Of a DNA stretch of 64,000 bases, positions 1-8,006 are shown in pieces. Position numbers and translations under genes: made by a program. The stretch lies in NCBI GenBank assembly GCA_046052145.1, contig JBJOMW010000003.1, forward strand, positions 152,230 to 216,229, written 5' to 3'. Position 1 is the first letter of the stretch, and each line of letters starts with the position of its first letter. This DNA is from Falsiroseomonas sp046052145 (GTDB taxonomy: Bacteria > Pseudomonadota > Alphaproteobacteria > Acetobacterales > Acetobacteraceae). The notes beneath the pieces are model-generated. The model was not told the DNA's origin and made no database searches. It was given only the letters and a program-made list of their open reading frames with translations.

Positions 1-564
1 CGGGCTTGGGAAGAGTTGAGCGGCACGTGCAGCCTGGACGACGCAGCAAGGTTCTTCCCACTCATTGCACGCGCAATGATGTCTGAATTGGTCGGGGAAA
101 AGCGGTCGCGACAGGAATGGGAGCGCGCCGACATCGCAGTGCGGCGCTGGGAACGGCAGAAGGTACGACAAGAGTCTCAGTTAGAAGGGTCTCCGCGTAC
201 GCCTGGACGGCCAAAGGGCGCCACGAAGAACGTCGACGAACTGGTACCACACTTCCTGACGTTACGGCGCTTCATGCGGGCAAAGGCGCTGCTAGCGGGC
301 GAGAAGCCGATGTCTGATACGCAAATCGCACAGGCAATAGCTGAGGACGCTATCGGCAGCACGCTTGGAAAGCCCGAACCCTACTCAGGCGGCACCTTTG
401 TGGATGATGACGGCTCTGTTGTCGACATAGAGGTCATGGACAGCCCACCAGCCGGATACTACGGCGCCAGCACGGACGGGCTGACGCGCCGGATCCTGGC
501 CAAGACTCAGAGCAGCCGCCAACCACCAGCGAAGGGTGCGAAGAAAACTCCAGGAAAAACCTGA
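1..564 (+). CDS. Hypothetical protein, 5' end cut off by the window edge
   Basis: The frame is open from the first base, so at least 187 residues are visible and the true start may lie upstream; a TTG at 16 is the only start-like codon near the edge. I do not recognise the family. The middle is basic, with a GRPKG stretch like an AT-hook. It is followed by a predicted helical segment (SDTQIAQAIAEDAIG) that could be a helix-turn-helix, and the C-terminus is lysine- and proline-rich. A DNA-binding role would fit its position just before the replication module, but this is inference only. A weak hairpin with a T-rich 3' arm follows the stop codon. Confidence 0.6.
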   Translation, partial: RAWEELSGTCSLDDAARFFPLIARAMMSELVGEKRSRQEWERADIAVRRWERQKVRQESQLEGSPRTPGRPKGATKNVDELVPHFLTLRRFMRAKALLAGEKPMSDTQIAQAIAEDAIGSTLGKPEPYSGGTFVDDDGSVVDIEVMDSPPAGYYGASTDGLTRRILAKTQSSRQPPAKGAKKTPGKT

Positions 565-593
565 AACCGGGAGTTTTTCGGACAACACGCTGA

Positions 594-950
594 GTGAAGA
601 CGGTCGTAGTTGATGAGCCACCCTGCAAGACTGAGGTGGCCTTGACGACCTTCCGTAACGCTCTGCTTTCCAGCGCGACAAACATACAGCATGGGCCACG
701 CGGCGCGCCGCGTCGTGAAGCCATCGATGCCAATCGTGCGCAAGCGCGTGCGCTGGCAACCGATCCACTCCTGACGGCCCGCGAATCTGCGGCTGAGACT
801 GGCCGTGCCATTTCAACATTTTGGCGCGATGTGAAGCGGGGCCTCATACCTCTGCCTTATTACGTTACCCCGCGTTCTCCCCGCTGGCGCCGTTCGGAAT
901 TGCGTGCCGCCGTCGAGGCTGCTCCCCGCTCGCCGGGGGGCATGCGATGA
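594..950 (+). CDS. AlpA-like excisionase/regulator with a MerR-type helix-turn-helix
   Basis: This is a 118-residue protein starting with GTG. The C-terminal half (about residues 58-110) has the shape of AlpA/excisionase proteins: an LLTARESAAETG helix, a turn and recognition helix (STFWRDVKRGLIP), then a wing ending in WRRSELRAAVEA. Such proteins bind DNA near element ends or promoters and control excision or replication genes. The N-terminal half of about 55 residues is not recognised and could be partly untranslated, because the start is uncertain. The stop codon overlaps the start of the primase gene (ATGA), so the two are probably translationally coupled. The assignment rests on motif pattern only. 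Confidence 0.7.
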   Translation: MKTVVVDEPPCKTEVALTTFRNALLSSATNIQHGPRGAPRREAIDANRAQARALATDPLLTARESAAETGRAISTFWRDVKRGLIPLPYYVTPRSPRWRRSELRAAVEAAPRSPGGMR

Positions 951-1873
951 GCGGAACAACCTACTGCGACCCGTTGCGTCTGGCCGACAACGGCTGGCAC
1001 CTCTTTCCGCTGCGGGCTGGGACCAAAGCGCCGGGCATTGTCGGCTGGAACCGGCTCGCTCTTGCTCCGGCTGGGATGGATCAGGTCGAGCGTTGGATGT
1101 GCGCTTTCCCCAACGCGGGGTGGGGCATCGCATGCGGCTTCTGCTGCATCGCCATCGACAACGACAGCGACACGGCCCCCGCGAGCGCACTCTTTGAAGC
1201 GGTCAGGCTCGACACGATAGGCGCGACGATCGCGGTCCGCGTCGGTAAGCCCGGCCGCTCGGTTACCCTCTACAGGCCAACCGACTTGATCCGGTACACC
1301 GCCTTGCCGTTGGTTGGCGGCGAGATTTATGGGCTGAACGCTGACCTCCTGACCGGTCGTCAGGTGGTCGCTTACGGCGCGCACCCGAAGGCGCCGAGCG
1401 GTCGCTACGTCTGGCCTCTGGAGGACCTGCACGACCTCCGGCCCTGCGATCTTCCGCCCGTCTCGGCCGATGGCATCGCGCGCTTCGTCGCGGCAGTTGG
1501 CATTGCTTTCGTCTCGGCGGGGCTCGCTCGCCCCGAAGCGATGCGTGACGGCAGGCCCGGCGCGCTCGACCCGGACGCGGCACGCGCGATGTGGCGAGCC
1601 GGTAGGAACGGCGCTGCGGCTGCCCTGCAAGAGGCGAAGCGTCTTCTGGAAGCCGCTGCTGCTGCCCAGCGCGCAGGCACACCAATTGCCCGGCACCCAC
1701 TCGCTCTCGCGGTAGCCGTCGGGACGGTCAGGGCAGGCTGCACGCCGGATCAGATCGCGGACACGCTCGGCGAAGCATGGGACGCACTGTTGGAGCCAGC
1801 GGAGCGACGCACCCGGAAGGACGAACTGTTCCAACTGGGGCAATGGGCGACGAAGAAGGAGCGCGCAGCGTGA
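947..1873 (+). CDS. Bifunctional DNA primase/polymerase (prim-pol) domain protein
   Basis: A 308-residue protein. The N-terminal part (about 8-170) matches the prim-pol family of plasmids, phages and islands: an opening ADNGWHLFPLRAGTKAP, a QVERWMCAFPNAGWGIACG segment, and an acidic IAIDNDSD motif expected to hold the metal-binding active site. The C-terminal 130 residues are helical and probably bridge to the ATPase. The start is ATG 947, which overlaps the previous stop; an upstream extension of the frame to 821 exists but would run deep into the AlpA gene. The stop overlaps the ATPase start (GTGA). Its job is presumably to prime replication of the element at its own origin. Confidence 0.85.
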   Translation: MSGTTYCDPLRLADNGWHLFPLRAGTKAPGIVGWNRLALAPAGMDQVERWMCAFPNAGWGIACGFCCIAIDNDSDTAPASALFEAVRLDTIGATIAVRVGKPGRSVTLYRPTDLIRYTALPLVGGEIYGLNADLLTGRQVVAYGAHPKAPSGRYVWPLEDLHDLRPCDLPPVSADGIARFVAAVGIAFVSAGLARPEAMRDGRPGALDPDAARAMWRAGRNGAAAALQEAKRLLEAAAAAQRAGTPIARHPLALAVAVGTVRAGCTPDQIADTLGEAWDALLEPAERRTRKDELFQLGQWATKKERAA

Positions 1874-3591
1874 GCGCCATCTTTGATCCGGGCGTAGAGG
1901 CAATTCTCGCCCGTCTGGCGGCGACCCCGTTGGACGAATATCGCGACCGACGGGAAGACGAGGCCGATGTAATCGGCTGGCAGGTCGAGCGGCTCGACGC
2001 TGCGGTGGCAGAACGGCGTGCGGCACGGATCACCGCAAACGCAGTGCAGAACGGCAAGGCTGCCCCACAGCGCGACCATGACGGTGGTGACGCTGATGCC
2101 GCTGAACGGCATTCGCAGCGCGACGAGATCGTCGAAGCCGTGCTCGCGACGGGCGCTCTGTTCTGGCGGGACGGCACAGAGGATGCGTTCTGCACACTCC
2201 CGATTGGTGGCCGCACCATGCGCTTCCGCGTCCGGAGCGATGGCTTTAAGCGCATCGTGCGGTACCTCTATGGCGTACAGAACATGGTGGCCGTACGCGG
2301 CGGTACTGGCGCGCTTCGTCCGAGCGCTGCAAGCGATAACGCCCTACGCGAAGCCGTCGGCGCGCTCGATGCGATGGCGCTGATGGGTGAGCGGCGCGCA
2401 CACGCCCGGCCTCGTACGTGCTTTGGTCGCCCTGGTGAAATCTGGCTCGATCTTGCTGATGAGTCTTGGCGCGCAGTGCGAGTTACGCGCGACGGCTGGA
2501 CTGTGGTGGACGGTGCCGACGTGCCACTCATCCGTCCCAGCGGCCTTCTCGCCCTGCCGACGCCAGAGGAAGGCGGTACGCTCGACCTGCTCCACCAGTT
2601 CTTCGGTCGGGGCGGTGAAGACGCGTTCATACTCAGCACCGCATGGCTGGTCGCCGCCCTTTATCCGCGTGGGCCGTATCCTGTGCTCGCACTCGATGGC
2701 GAACAAGGAAGCGGTAAGACAACCTTCTCCCGCATGCTGCGCGCCCTCGTTGACCCGAACGTGGCGGACCTTGCACCGCTGCCGCGAGACGAGCGGGACG
2801 CGGTGATCGCATGCTCGAATGGCGCTGTGCTCGGCCTGGACAATCTCTCGAATATCTCCCCAGACATGGCGGACGTGCTGTGCCGGATTGCGACAGGCTC
2901 AGGCTTCCGGGCCCGGCGCCTCTACTCGGACGCCGACGAATACATTGTTCGGGTCTGCAACCCGGTTCTCCTGAACGGCATCCCCGCACTACTAGCTCGT
3001 GGCGATCTGGCGGATCGGGCGCTCGCCATCACCCTGCCGAAGATGCCCGACGCCAAGCGGGCCCCTGAAGCAGCGCTCTGGCGGGAGTTCGAGGCCGCCC
3101 GGCCGAAGCTTCTCGGATTGCTACTAACTGCCCTGTCCCAGGCGCTGCGGGACATGGACACGATCCAGCTTGGCACCCTGCCCCGTATGGCGGACTTTGC
3201 TCGTCTCGCGTGCGCTGCCGCACCGGCCTTCGGCTGGAAGGCGGAGGATATACTCGGCGCGCTGGACCGGAATCGGGCAGCGGCGGTGCAGGCCGTCATT
3301 GATGGCGATCCGGTCGCAAGCGCTGTGGCTTCGCTAGTGCAACAGAGAGCGGAGCAGCGCCCACCGCCCGGCCCTTATGAAGGCACCGCTAGCGACTTGC
3401 TGGTCGCCCTGACCGAGCACATCCCAGAGGATCGCCGTCGGGAACGGGATTGGCCGAAAGACCCGACCCGGCTGTCGCAAGCACTCCGCCGCTGCGCTCC
3501 CGCCCTGCGCCGGGCAGGAATTGAGGTCGAGCAGCGGCGCGAATCAAACGCGCGAAAGGTCAGGATCTCGGGTGTGACAATTAGGGGCTAG
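1870..3591 (+). CDS. P-loop ATPase, probable replicative helicase partner of the prim-pol protein
   Basis: A 573-residue protein starting at a GTG that overlaps the primase stop. It has a clear Walker A (GEQGSGKT, about residues 277-284) and a Walker B-like AVLGLDNL about 40 residues later. An ALLARGDLADRALAI segment resembles the sensor/arginine-finger area of superfamily 3 and DUF927-like ATPases found beside phage and plasmid primases. The first 200 residues are not recognised. Overlapping translation with prim-pol points to a two-part primase-helicase. Helicase activity itself is inferred; the sequence directly shows only an NTPase. Confidence 0.75.
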   Translation: MSAIFDPGVEAILARLAATPLDEYRDRREDEADVIGWQVERLDAAVAERRAARITANAVQNGKAAPQRDHDGGDADAAERHSQRDEIVEAVLATGALFWRDGTEDAFCTLPIGGRTMRFRVRSDGFKRIVRYLYGVQNMVAVRGGTGALRPSAASDNALREAVGALDAMALMGERRAHARPRTCFGRPGEIWLDLADESWRAVRVTRDGWTVVDGADVPLIRPSGLLALPTPEEGGTLDLLHQFFGRGGEDAFILSTAWLVAALYPRGPYPVLALDGEQGSGKTTFSRMLRALVDPNVADLAPLPRDERDAVIACSNGAVLGLDNLSNISPDMADVLCRIATGSGFRARRLYSDADEYIVRVCNPVLLNGIPALLARGDLADRALAITLPKMPDAKRAPEAALWREFEAARPKLLGLLLTALSQALRDMDTIQLGTLPRMADFARLACAAAPAFGWKAEDILGALDRNRAAAVQAVIDGDPVASAVASLVQQRAEQRPPPGPYEGTASDLLVALTEHIPEDRRRERDWPKDPTRLSQALRRCAPALRRAGIEVEQRRESNARKVRISGVTIRG

Positions 3592-3656
3592 CGTCATGAC
3601 CGTCACGAGCGTCATGCGGACACCCCGCCACATGACGCCGATGACGCTGATGACGC
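3591..3656. repeat. Inverted array of six 9-bp repeats, candidate origin of the element
   Basis: Three direct 9-bp units begin at 3591, 3600 and 3609 (GCGTCATGA, CCGTCACGA, GCGTCATGC). Three units in the opposite orientation begin at 3632, 3641 and 3650 (each ATGACGC plus two bases). The halves form a long imperfect palindrome whose inner 8 bp (GCGTCATG/CATGACGC) pair perfectly around a short loop. The array starts at the last base of the ATPase stop codon. Iteron-like repeats directly downstream of primase and helicase genes are typical of replication origins; this role is inferred. Confidence 0.6.
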
Positions 3657-3772
3657 TCGGTTCATATTGCATCACCGCAGGGACGCGTGGGGATGGCGCT
3701 GTAACCAGCGCCGCCCTCCTACTCAGGCTGGCTGGCATTGGCTCGGGCGCGATGCTTGAATCAGCCTGCTAA
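3596..3772 (+). CDS. Possible 58-residue protein whose N-terminus is encoded by the 9-bp repeats
   Basis: The ORF starts with ATG five bases after the ATPase stop, with an AGGGG sequence eight bases upstream. Its first 21 residues are a methionine-threonine-rich stretch produced by the 9-bp repeats (MTPMTLMTL at its end). The rest is a mildly hydrophobic tail without a recognisable domain. It may be real and co-translated, or merely a by-product of the repeats. I lean towards the second. Confidence 0.2.
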   Translation: MTVTSVMRTPRHMTPMTLMTLGSYCITAGTRGDGAVTSAALLLRLAGIGSGAMLESAC

Positions 3773-4091
3773 CGCCACCCGCCCTCATCGCTTAGGCGCG
3801 CCGCCGAAGCAGTAGAACATCAAACGCACCATCGGCTGGCTAAGCCGCAACCATATCTGCCCCGCGATTTCGAGCGGTATCGCCAGATGGCCGCCGCCTT
3901 CGTCCGCATGGCCATGATACGCAGTATGCTTCGACGGCTGGCCGCAAAGCACTCAGTGTCGATCTGAACTTCTCAGATAGGTCTCGGAGCGTCAAAGACA
4001 CTCGCGCGCAGTGATCACCCCGTCCAATCGACAGCCCATCGAATATTTTCCGAATAAATCCAATATTATTCAAATAATAATAATCAACAGT
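3773..4091. other. Stretch without a convincing gene
   Basis: Only a 77-codon minus-strand frame (3840-4073) is present. It lacks a good ribosome-binding site and domain-like sequence. The right half (from about 4030) is markedly A+T-rich and could hold promoter sequence. Confidence 0.4.
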
Positions 4092-4274
4092 CTAATATCT
4101 ACCATGCGGAGAATCGATCTGACATCCAAAACCAAACGTGAGTATAAGAAATAATCCGCACAAAAACATAGCTCCAATAAATCCTCTATTCTGCTCTTTC
4201 TTCTCCTGCATCTCTTTTTCGAGCGCCCATTTCTCTCTTTCGAGGCGTTGAATTTTCTGGTCGTGCGTTTCCAC
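4092..4274 (-). CDS. Small single-pass membrane protein with an N-terminal coiled coil
   Basis: A 60-residue protein starting with GTG behind a good ribosome-binding site (AGAGGAAA). Residues 5-30 are a charged heptad-like helix (KIQRLEREKWALEKEMQEKK). Residues 32-50 form one hydrophobic membrane segment containing two cysteines. I do not recognise the family. Similar short coiled-coil membrane proteins occur among phage lysis accessory and toxin-like genes, but nothing here decides between them. It sits in an A+T-rich part of the element. Confidence 0.5.
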   Translation of the reverse strand: METHDQKIQRLEREKWALEKEMQEKKEQNRGFIGAMFLCGLFLILTFGFGCQIDSPHGRY

Positions 4275-4604
4275 TGCGTTTCCTCTTTGTGTTTTATGGC
4301 CGGATCGGACAGATTGTATTTCTAAAGTAGCATGGCAGGACTTCCGTGTGGATCGTCATCCCAGACTGGAACGACGATGCGCCCCGCCGTAGTAATAGAG
4401 CCGGTCGGCCAGCAAACAGAGGGCGGGCCGGACATCGGGGCAGACAGGAGACCGCCAGGAGGCCGAGCGCTTCTGTATCCGCAGATCGATAGCTCCAACG
4501 ATTCCGAAGTCTTATCCACACGCAAGGACTCTGGGCAGCCCCCCCCTGTAAGCTCAAGGAACAGCCGCTAAAAAAGTAGGCTAAATCAGAGGAGGTTAGG
4601 GCTG
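4275..4604. other. Stretch without a convincing gene
   Basis: Several short frames exist on both strands, but none has both a ribosome-binding site and protein-like sequence. The final bases (GAGGAGG near 4590) are the ribosome-binding site of the next gene. Confidence 0.4.
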
Positions 4605-4967
4605 GTGTCGAAGCGCGATCAAAGTGCGCCATCGATGCGTTGGATGCTAATTGCCATCGCAGGCGCAGGCGGGCTCGGCGCCTTGATCGGCGTGATAGGC
4701 ATAGCTCCGCTTCTGCAAATGAACGTTGGTAGGTTTGAGGCTCGGCAGCACCCCCAGTACGCGAGCCAAGCTGATTGCTGGGTTTTCGTTGACGGCCAAC
4801 GCATTCCACTTGGCCCTTTTCATCCGTCGGACGATGTCATTTATGCGGGCTCGCACTTCCACGAAGTCGCCGCCATGTTGGCTGCACCGCAGGTGTCGCG
4901 GACGCCATACTGGATCTCGCGGCTAAGGCAGGGGTGCCAGTCAGCACTGCGGTCGACCCCACGCTGA
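4605..4967 (+). CDS. Hypothetical membrane-anchored protein
   Basis: A 120-residue protein with a GTG start and a strong GAGGAGG ribosome-binding site 8-9 bases upstream. Residues 12-37 are a glycine-rich transmembrane segment (LIAIAGAGGLGALIGVIGIA). The remaining 80 residues are soluble, with one CWVFVDGQRIPLGPF segment that looks like a beta-rich fold and would lie outside the inner membrane. I do not recognise the family. It is the only plus-strand gene in the cargo part of the element. Confidence 0.5.
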   Translation: MSKRDQSAPSMRWMLIAIAGAGGLGALIGVIGIAPLLQMNVGRFEARQHPQYASQADCWVFVDGQRIPLGPFHPSDDVIYAGSHFHEVAAMLAAPQVSRTPYWISRLRQGCQSALRSTPR

Positions 4968-5516
4968 AATCTGTTTCTCCAAACCAACCGGAGCGCCCGC
5001 CCCCAATTCGACCCAGTGGGGTCCCAGGCGCAAACTTAGTTATGCGCCGATATCCAAGCTCATAAAGATCGATGAAGTCATCACTGGCATCCAGCGCCGC
5101 CAACGCCTTGCGGGCCTGCCGCTCCAGGCTCGCCCAGCACATCCAGCACCCCGCGACGAAAGAACGGCCTTGTCGCAGCGCTCACGCTCCACGCCCCTAG
5201 GTGTGAGACAGTGAGCCTGACGCCGGAAGCCGCCATTTTGGTTGATGGATGAAGTGGCCCTGGATCAGTGACCCGACGCTCAAGCAGTCGTCACAGACCG
5301 GACAACGAGCGTAGGCTATAGATGAAACAGTCTCTCTACTCAGCTTTCTAGGGGCAGCATGCTTTGCACTGGTCGCCCCGATCACATCACAGGCGTCGGG
5401 CGATAAGACGCACCGGAAGGTGCACAGACCTGCCGTCAGTCAGATGCATCTCTCTGGTACTACGGCGCTGGCGACGACATAGTTATCGCTATATTTCATT
5501 TTTTATTTCTTCAATG
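4968..5516. other. 549-bp stretch with no gene I can support
   Basis: Minus-strand frames at 4837-5142 (101 codons) and 5197-5385 (62 codons, with a CPVCDDC motif) were examined. The first overlaps the previous gene and has no clear ribosome-binding site. The second starts with GTG without one. Either could be a decayed gene fragment. Confidence 0.35.
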
Positions 5517-5879
5517 CTACTGACGAACACAGCGGAATATCATCCGATCGGCTCTATCCGTTATAAATTCACTGTTCAGATAGAATCTCTCGCTCGTCCT
5601 TATATCAATTATGCAGCTTCCGTATGGCCTATCACGATGCGTAACATAACGGTCCACTCTGTCAAATCGAGTCCTAATGGGGACGATGCTTCCGTTGCGC
5701 AATTCAGTAGCATTTACAGCGCTTCTCCTGATCATGAAGCCCAAAGCAATTGGCGGCGACCATTCAACCTCGACTTCTCCTACTCGCAAATAGTTCGCAG
5801 ACACTGGAGCAGACATCGCAACGAACGTCGCAATTAAGCTTAACATGAAAAGTCTTTTTCTAATCTGAGAGATATTCAA
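5517..5879 (-). CDS. Hypothetical exported protein
   Basis: A 120-residue protein. I chose the TTG at 5879 because GAGGAGGGG lies four to five bases before it. The N-terminus is a signal peptide: basic RKR, then a hydrophobic stretch (LFMLSLIATFVAM), with likely cleavage after the APVSA motif. The mature part is about 90 residues, rich in arginine and aspartate, with two cysteines that could form a disulfide in the periplasm. No family is recognised. The gene is more A+T-rich than its surroundings, which fits recent transfer. Confidence 0.55.
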   Translation of the reverse strand: MNISQIRKRLFMLSLIATFVAMSAPVSANYLRVGEVEVEWSPPIALGFMIRRSAVNATELRNGSIVPIRTRFDRVDRYVTHRDRPYGSCIIDIRTSERFYLNSEFITDRADRMIFRCVRQ

Positions 5880-6061
5880 GTTCCCCTCCTCTTCTGAAGA
5901 CCAGCGCAAGGATGGCGTTGAGCGGTGGCAGGCGCGAAATTCTCACATGAACGGAACAAAGAGAACAAGTGGATCCGCCAGAAGGACCTTCGTTGCAATT
6001 AATGTCTAACGACTTAGAGGCCCTGGACAATGGCTGCATTCGAGGTGGATTATGCCGCTCG

Positions 6062-6385
6062 TCAGTGCAGCTTTGAATGGGCCGCATCTGGCGCTGCTCC
6101 GGCCGCTTCGACGGGCTGTCTCGCCGCAGGCGCAGGCTGGCCCGCACCCTCGACCGCCCCGCACGGCGACAAAAAGCGAGCGACCTCCTCCGGGCGCATA
6201 CCCGCCGCAAGCCAAGGAAGCTCAGCCCGCCATAGACCGCCTATCTGTGCCGGGCTTCCCCGTTCCTGGCGGGCCGGAGGGCACTCCGGGGGAGTGTCTG
6301 AACTGCCCTGGGCTGCACTCCACGAGGGCAGGGCGATCAGCCCCAGCAAGCCTGCGCACACCCCACACAGCACTGCGTTTCGCAT
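6062..6385 (-). CDS. Hypothetical small exported protein
   Basis: A 107-residue protein with a typical signal peptide (positions 1-25, cleavage likely after the SWSAA motif). A short proline- and alanine-rich mature part includes one EEVARFLSPCG helix. No family is recognised. It is followed on the same strand by the 5517-5879 gene after 180 bp, so the two may be transcribed together. Confidence 0.45.
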   Translation of the reverse strand: MRNAVLCGVCAGLLGLIALPSWSAAQGSSDTPPECPPARQERGSPAQIGGLWRAELPWLAAGMRPEEVARFLSPCGAVEGAGQPAPAARQPVEAAGAAPDAAHSKLH

Positions 6386-6433
6386 GGCTCTCTGCCTACC
6401 CGGGCTGGCGATGTCAGCGCAAAACGTTGATGC

Positions 6434-6796
6434 TTAGGATAGTATGTGATCGATTACTGCGTAGGCGTCAGGCCAATTTGGATAGCGTACCCTAAATGCA
6501 TCTATCGAAAGCTTGAGTAATTTTGCAGATTCTAAATTACTGACCCCGTACGCTTGCTGTGCCCTAGAACTAGCCACCAACATCGCTTCCTTTAATTGAC
6601 GAATTGCCTTTTCTAATTTTGTCTCCGAAGAAAAAAAACCGCGACTGTGCGGGTCTCTTGAAGCCTTTGCAACAGCCGCTGCCGCCATGACTACCTTCTG
6701 AAGCGACGCAACCAGAAGCGGGTTTTCATCCAAAAATCTGAGATGATACAAGGAAGCCAAATCTTCTATCTCAAGGGGTCTCCGGGCGCTCACCAC
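6434..6796 (-). CDS. Hypothetical helical cytoplasmic protein
   Basis: A 120-residue protein starting with GTG behind AAGGAGAT at good spacing. The sequence is nearly all helical, without signal peptide or membrane segment. It contains a basic amphipathic helix (TKLEKAIRQLKEAMLVAS) and ends with a conserved-looking WPDAYAVIDHIL tail. No family is recognised. The A+T-rich codon use differs from the host genes. Confidence 0.55.
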   Translation of the reverse strand: MVSARRPLEIEDLASLYHLRFLDENPLLVASLQKVVMAAAAVAKASRDPHSRGFFSSETKLEKAIRQLKEAMLVASSRAQQAYGVSNLESAKLLKLSIDAFRVRYPNWPDAYAVIDHILS

Positions 6797-6883
6797 CGCT
6801 ATCTCCTTTTTGTTGTTTCACAGTCAAGTGTGGCGGCTTACGGTTTCTGCTACAAGTGCCCTCAGGGGGGTGTCTATCCTAGC

Positions 6884-7441
6884 TCAGAAGCAATCCGTGA
6901 ATGCCCCGCTCGTGGTGCAGGTAAAGAAACGCCCATTGATGTTGTAGGTGCGTGTTGAACTTGGCTGCGGCTGCGCTGGTCTGCTGCCAGCCATCATCCC
7001 TAGCCCAAGCTCCATAAGGCGAAGGTTCTGCTGTTCTCGGCGGTCTCGCTCGGCGTCGGCTCTCGCCGCCTCAATCGCACGCTGACGGTCTGCCTCCGCG
7101 AGCGAAGTGCTGCCTTGGAATGTTGCAGTCTGGCGTGCAGCGGTGTGCGGAACCGCCGTTGTGCCGCACCGGAAGCGCCAAGTATCAACGATACCATCAA
7201 CGCCGCCGGTGTCGGCACCTGTGATACGTCCACTATTGAAACTCATTGGTAGACCGACTGACCTGCAGTGTGTTTCTGCGATCTGTATCGCTTCCTGGTT
7301 CTGGGCGCGCACCGACTCAGTCCATCGCGGCGGGAAAGATGCGGAGACTACGCCACCCGTGTTGTCTCCACTTGATAGACGGGGGCCGCAAGCGGCCAAT
7401 AACGAAGCGACAAAGAGCAAAGGGAGAGCGCGAAGGTCCAT
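6884..7441 (-). CDS. Lipoprotein with a C-terminal ING-R/C-T/CF motif
   Basis: A 185-residue protein. The signal peptide ends in a lipobox (SLLAAC), so it is a lipid-anchored envelope protein. The middle contains two cysteines (THCRSVG and WRFRCG) and then a charged alanine-rich helix of about 30 residues. The last 20 residues follow the pattern Y-x-I-N-G-R, C-x-T, T-x-C-F. The next gene upstream encodes a second lipoprotein with the same ending, so these are diverged relatives or share a C-terminal domain. The start is ATG 7441; GTG 7444 is equally possible. Confidence 0.6.
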   Translation of the reverse strand: MDLRALPLLFVASLLAACGPRLSSGDNTGGVVSASFPPRWTESVRAQNQEAIQIAETHCRSVGLPMSFNSGRITGADTGGVDGIVDTWRFRCGTTAVPHTAARQTATFQGSTSLAEADRQRAIEAARADAERDRREQQNLRLMELGLGMMAGSRPAQPQPSSTRTYNINGRFFTCTTSGAFTDCF

Positions 7442-7511
7442 CACTCTGTCAATCTGCGAATGTGATTGTGCGCATCAGAGACGGCTCGCGTCGCCTGTAC
7501 AAATAGGTCGA

Positions 7512-7814
7512 CTAGAAGCACGTCGTGGAATCGCCCACCGTGCTGCAATGTACTCTGCGGCCATTGATCATGTAGGTGTGGTCTTGAGGAGGTCGTGGTC
7601 TGCTCTGGCTGCCAGCAGCCATCCCAAGTCCGGTTGAGATCATCCTATCGCTCTGTGCCTGCCTTCGCTGCATAGCCACCATGTGGCAGGAGGCATATCC
7701 AGAGGTACCCGGGTGAAAGCCCGCCGCCCTGCAATCTCGATCTGCTAATTCGGTGTTGGTGGCACATCCAGTGAGAGCAACAGCCGCTACAGCCAATAAT
7801 ACCACCCGATGCAT
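7512..7814 (-). CDS. Small lipoprotein paralogous at its C-terminus to the neighbouring lipoprotein
   Basis: A 100-residue protein. I start it at ATG 7814 because AAGGAGC lies just upstream; an in-frame extension to 7832 would break the signal peptide. The lipobox is ALTGC. After two cysteines (DRDCRAAG and ASCHMV) the protein has a short helix with LGMAAGS, as in its neighbour, and ends with the same pattern: Y-x-I-N-G-R, C-x-T, T-x-C-F. The two genes are separated by 70 bp and lie in the same orientation. The function is unknown; surface exclusion or immunity is one possibility, by analogy with cargo lipoproteins of other elements. Confidence 0.6.
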   Translation of the reverse strand: MHRVVLLAVAAVALTGCATNTELADRDCRAAGFHPGTSGYASCHMVAMQRRQAQSDRMISTGLGMAAGSQSRPRPPQDHTYMINGRRVHCSTVGDSTTCF

Positions 7815-8006
7815 CTGACGCTCCTTGATCAACGCAGCCCCTCAGGGGGGGGGCGCCGTCTCTTGTATCTGCCCAACGCGGTCCATGATTGGGACGGACG
7901 CCACGCAAACCTATGCATTTGGTTCGCACGGAGACGGTAAGCGGTCAGCACAGTCCGCTTGTCAGAATCTGACAGATCGAAAATCTTGCAGAACGACGAC
8001 CAGCGC

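Noticed and set aside
860..2026. 388-codon minus-strand frame opposite the primase gene
   Set aside because: Shadow frame without motifs. The plus-strand prim-pol reading is decisive.
3840..4073. 77-codon minus-strand frame
   Set aside because: No ribosome-binding site and a sequence with no domain character.
4837..5142. 101-codon minus-strand frame
   Set aside because: The first 40 residues look protein-like, but it overlaps the better-supported 4605-4967 gene by 131 bp and lacks a clear ribosome-binding site. It could be a gene remnant.
5197..5385. 62-codon minus-strand frame with CPVCDDC
   Set aside because: GTG start without a ribosome-binding site, and the short length makes the cysteine motif likely to be chance.
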